This document shows positions 6,128 to 8,079 of a stretch of DNA of 8,079 nt, piece by piece. Made by a program: the position numbers and the translations under genes. Position 1 is the first letter of the stretch; every line of letters begins with the position of its first letter. This stretch comes from an uncultured Gammaproteobacteria bacterium (GTDB lineage Bacteria > Pseudomonadota > Gammaproteobacteria > Acidiferrobacterales > CAJVXG01). The notes beneath the pieces are model-generated. The model was not told where the DNA came from. It worked only from the letters and a program-made list of their open reading frames with translations, and did not search any database. The stretch spans positions 1-8,079 of the forward strand of contig CAJVXG010000066.1 of the NCBI GenBank assembly GCA_913009215.1. The letters are read 5' to 3'.

Positions 6128-8079
6128 TCAAAATATTCGTTTAACCGGCGTTTTGGTTGGTGTATCCATCTTGAGTCTTTGTAGAATATCCTGACTCAGG
6201 TTTTCCAGTTGTTCAGGAGACAATTCATTTTTGCTATTGGCATTATCTATAAAGAAAATATCCTCAACACGCTCGCCGTAGGTCGATATTTTTGCCGCAG
6301 ACAGATTGATCATGCAGAAATTGAGAGCAAGGGCTATCTGATATAATAACCCGGGCCGGTCCTGGGCAACAACGGTCATCACTTTGCCCCGGTTTTTTCC
6401 ATCCGCAAATTTGACAACTGTCTTGATAGGGAAGTGTTTTAATCTGCGAATCGGAGTACGCATATTTGTTTTCTCTGGCTGCTCATCTTGCAGACGATTA
6501 ACGAGGGTTTCCTGCAATGTTTTCAGCTCCTTTTTGCTGGTAACAGGTTTATCGTTGTGGTCCAGAACGATAAAGGTATTCAGGGCACGACCGGAACGTG
6601 CCGTATTAATACGTGCATCGACGATATTGAGAGACATGGCGCCAAGGATGCCGGTAATATGTGCGAACAGGTCGCTCCTGTCTTGTGTGTAAATCAATAA
6701 TTCCGTACCGCCGATTTCCTCCAGATAGCGTACTGCAATTACAGTATTTTTATTTTCTGAATTTGCAACCGTTTGTAAATGCCAGCATAGATTCTCAGCG
6801 TTGTAGCGTTGAAAGTAATTGTCATCAAGCAATGGCCATAAATTGTCAGCCAATTGCAGACACTTCTTGTCTTGCTGTAATAATTCACGAGCGCCATCTT
6901 TCAGGCCATTAATCTGTTCCTGTAGATCCAGTTTGGCATCAAGTCCCCGGTCAAACATCTGTGTCGTCAGTGTGTATAGCTGAATTAACAGACGATCCTT
7001 CCAGACATTCCATACTTTTGGACTGGTGCCACGCATATCTGCCACCGTTAACAAATAGAGGTTATCCAGCCGTTCCTGGTTACCAACCTTCTGGGCAAAC
7101 TCGCGAATTACCACCGGGTCATGAATGTCCTGCCGTTGGGCAGTCCATGACATCATTAGGTGTTCCTGAACCAACCAGGAAATAAAACGTGTGTCGTATT
7201 CACTCAGGCTGTGGTCCGCACAGAACTTTTGTACGTCTTTGGCGCCAAGCTCGGCATGGTTTCCTCCCCTGCCTTTGGCTATATCGTGGAACAGGGCCGC
7301 GATATAAAGTCGCTCTGGCTTGAAGACATGTTTAATAAGTTTGCTGGCAAACGGAAATTCATTTTGGAACTCCGGAACGGTAAAGCGCCGGATATTTCTG
7401 ACAACGAACAGGGTGTGTTCATCAACGGTCAGTACATGAAATAAATCATGTTGCATCTGCCCAACTATTCTGCCAAAAACAGGCAGGTAAGCCCCCAACA
7501 CCCCGTATTTGTTCATACGCCGTAATTCGTGGGTAATGCCTATTGGTTGGCGCATAATCTCCATAAACAGACTACGCCAGGCAGAATTGTCGCATGTATC
7601 CTTGTTAACAAGGTTCAGGTTGAGACGTATCAGGCGAATGGTGTTTGCCCTTACACCCTTTAATGACGGGTTTTGTTGCAGTATTAGGAATAACTCAAGT
7701 ATGGCATAGGGGGTTCGTTGAAATACATGTGGGTTGATAACATCAATAAAACCGTTGGCAGAATTGAAGCGGCGATTTATTTTAATGATCCTGGGCTTGC
7801 CTTTGGCAAGAATTTCTTCATCGAGGCTTTGTAGCAATATTTCATTAAGTAGTGAAAGCTCCTTGATGGTACGAAAGTATCGCTTCATGAATTGCTCAAT
7901 AGCAAGTGAGGCATCGTTGTCTTTGTAACCCAGTGTTTTTGCAATTGGATTCTGGTAATCGAACAGCAGTCTGTCTTCGCGTCTGTTCGAGATGAAGTGC
8001 AGCTGATTACGTACATACCAAAGAAAATTACGGCATCGTATCAAAGTTATATATTCATCTGTTCTGAGGAAACCATGGT
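6128..8079 (-). CDS. glnD: Bifunctional uridylyltransferase/uridylyl-removing enzyme GlnD (5' part outside window)
   Basis: GlnD senses glutamine and adds or removes UMP on PII proteins (GlnB/GlnK), so controlling glutamine synthetase and nitrogen-regulated transcription. The minus-strand frame ends at TGA (6130-6128) and is open to the right edge, about 650 codons of the roughly 890 usual. A TTG at 8044-8042 is not the start: the preceding in-frame residues HGFLRTDEYITL continue the family sequence. Counting from that TTG codon as 1, RNQLHF...RLLFDYQ (12-31) belongs to the linker after the nucleotidyltransferase domain. The HD domain has His210, His253-Asp254 (LFHDIAKGRGGNHAELGA) and Asp336 (ADMRGTSP), the metal-binding set for UMP removal. 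Two ACT domains, about 447-518 (ELLIYTQDRSDLFAHITGIL) and 553-625 (VMTVVAQDRPGLLYQIALAL), should bind glutamine. The N-terminal nucleotidyltransferase motifs lie off-window. The C-terminus is complete, with no visible defect. Confidence 0.96.
   Translation of the reverse strand, partial: HGFLRTDEYITLIRCRNFLWYVRNQLHFISNRREDRLLFDYQNPIAKTLGYKDNDASLAIEQFMKRYFRTIKELSLLNEILLQSLDEEILAKGKPRIIKINRRFNSANGFIDVINPHVFQRTPYAILELFLILQQNPSLKGVRANTIRLIRLNLNLVNKDTCDNSAWRSLFMEIMRQPIGITHELRRMNKYGVLGAYLPVFGRIVGQMQHDLFHVLTVDEHTLFVVRNIRRFTVPEFQNEFPFASKLIKHVFKPERLYIAALFHDIAKGRGGNHAELGAKDVQKFCADHSLSEYDTRFISWLVQEHLMMSWTAQRQDIHDPVVIREFAQKVGNQERLDNLYLLTVADMRGTSPKVWNVWKDRLLIQLYTLTTQMFDRGLDAKLDLQEQINGLKDGARELLQQDKKCLQLADNLWPLLDDNYFQRYNAENLCWHLQTVANSENKNTVIAVRYLEEIGGTELLIYTQDRSDLFAHITGILGAMSLNIVDARINTARSGRALNTFIVLDHNDKPVTSKKELKTLQETLVNRLQDEQPEKTNMRTPIRRLKHFPIKTVVKFADGKNRGKVMTVVAQDRPGLLYQIALALNFCMINLSAAKISTYGERVEDIFFIDNANSKNELSPEQLENLSQDILQRLKMDTPTKTPVKRIF

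Noticed and set aside
8042..8044. TTG as the start codon of a 638-residue GlnD
   Set aside because: The frame continues upstream to the window edge with family-like residues, and 638 residues would lack the nucleotidyltransferase domain; the gene is simply cut by the window.

Overview
The window looks like a chromosomal segment from a gammaproteobacterium. The gene order queG(-) / nnr-tsaE-amiB(+) is the arrangement known from Escherichia coli and relatives (yjeS / yjeF-yjeE-amiB). The base composition is balanced by eye, and GlnD and the amidase have the proteobacterial domain layout. I cannot name the species.

Layout. Positions 1-1034 (minus) hold queG, for the epoxyqueuosine reductase of tRNA queuosine synthesis; its 3' end runs off the left edge. 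A 37-base divergent gap leads into three plus-strand genes that overlap by 1 and 4 bases. These are nnr (NAD(P)HX repair, 1072-2562), tsaE (ATPase of tRNA t6A synthesis, 2562-3023) and an amiB-type periplasmic cell-wall amidase with a C-terminal LysM domain (3020-4393). Positions 4394-4691 carry no gene but are rich in structure: three short hairpins with CTTG loops and, between the outer ones, a 110-base palindromic element with 23-base arms of the 'AACCGCAGAGGAC' type. Positions 4692-6095 encode an 11-helix sodium-coupled transporter of the neurotransmitter:sodium symporter family. It converges on glnD (minus, 6128 to the right edge), the uridylyltransferase/uridylyl-removing nitrogen sensor, whose N-terminal catalytic part lies outside the window.

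How they fit together. The left half is conserved housekeeping: two tRNA-modification enzymes, a metabolite-repair enzyme and a daughter-cell separation amidase, with the plus-strand trio very likely co-transcribed and translationally coupled. In many gammaproteobacteria mutL, miaA and hfq follow amiB; here the cluster stops at the repeat-rich spacer. The right half is an amino-acid (or related solute) importer beside the central nitrogen regulator. The pairing is suggestive, but because the genes are convergent it is no evidence of a shared function.

I found no phage, defence system, CRISPR array, RNA gene or transposase. The only part not explained by ordinary genes is the spacer at 4394-4691.
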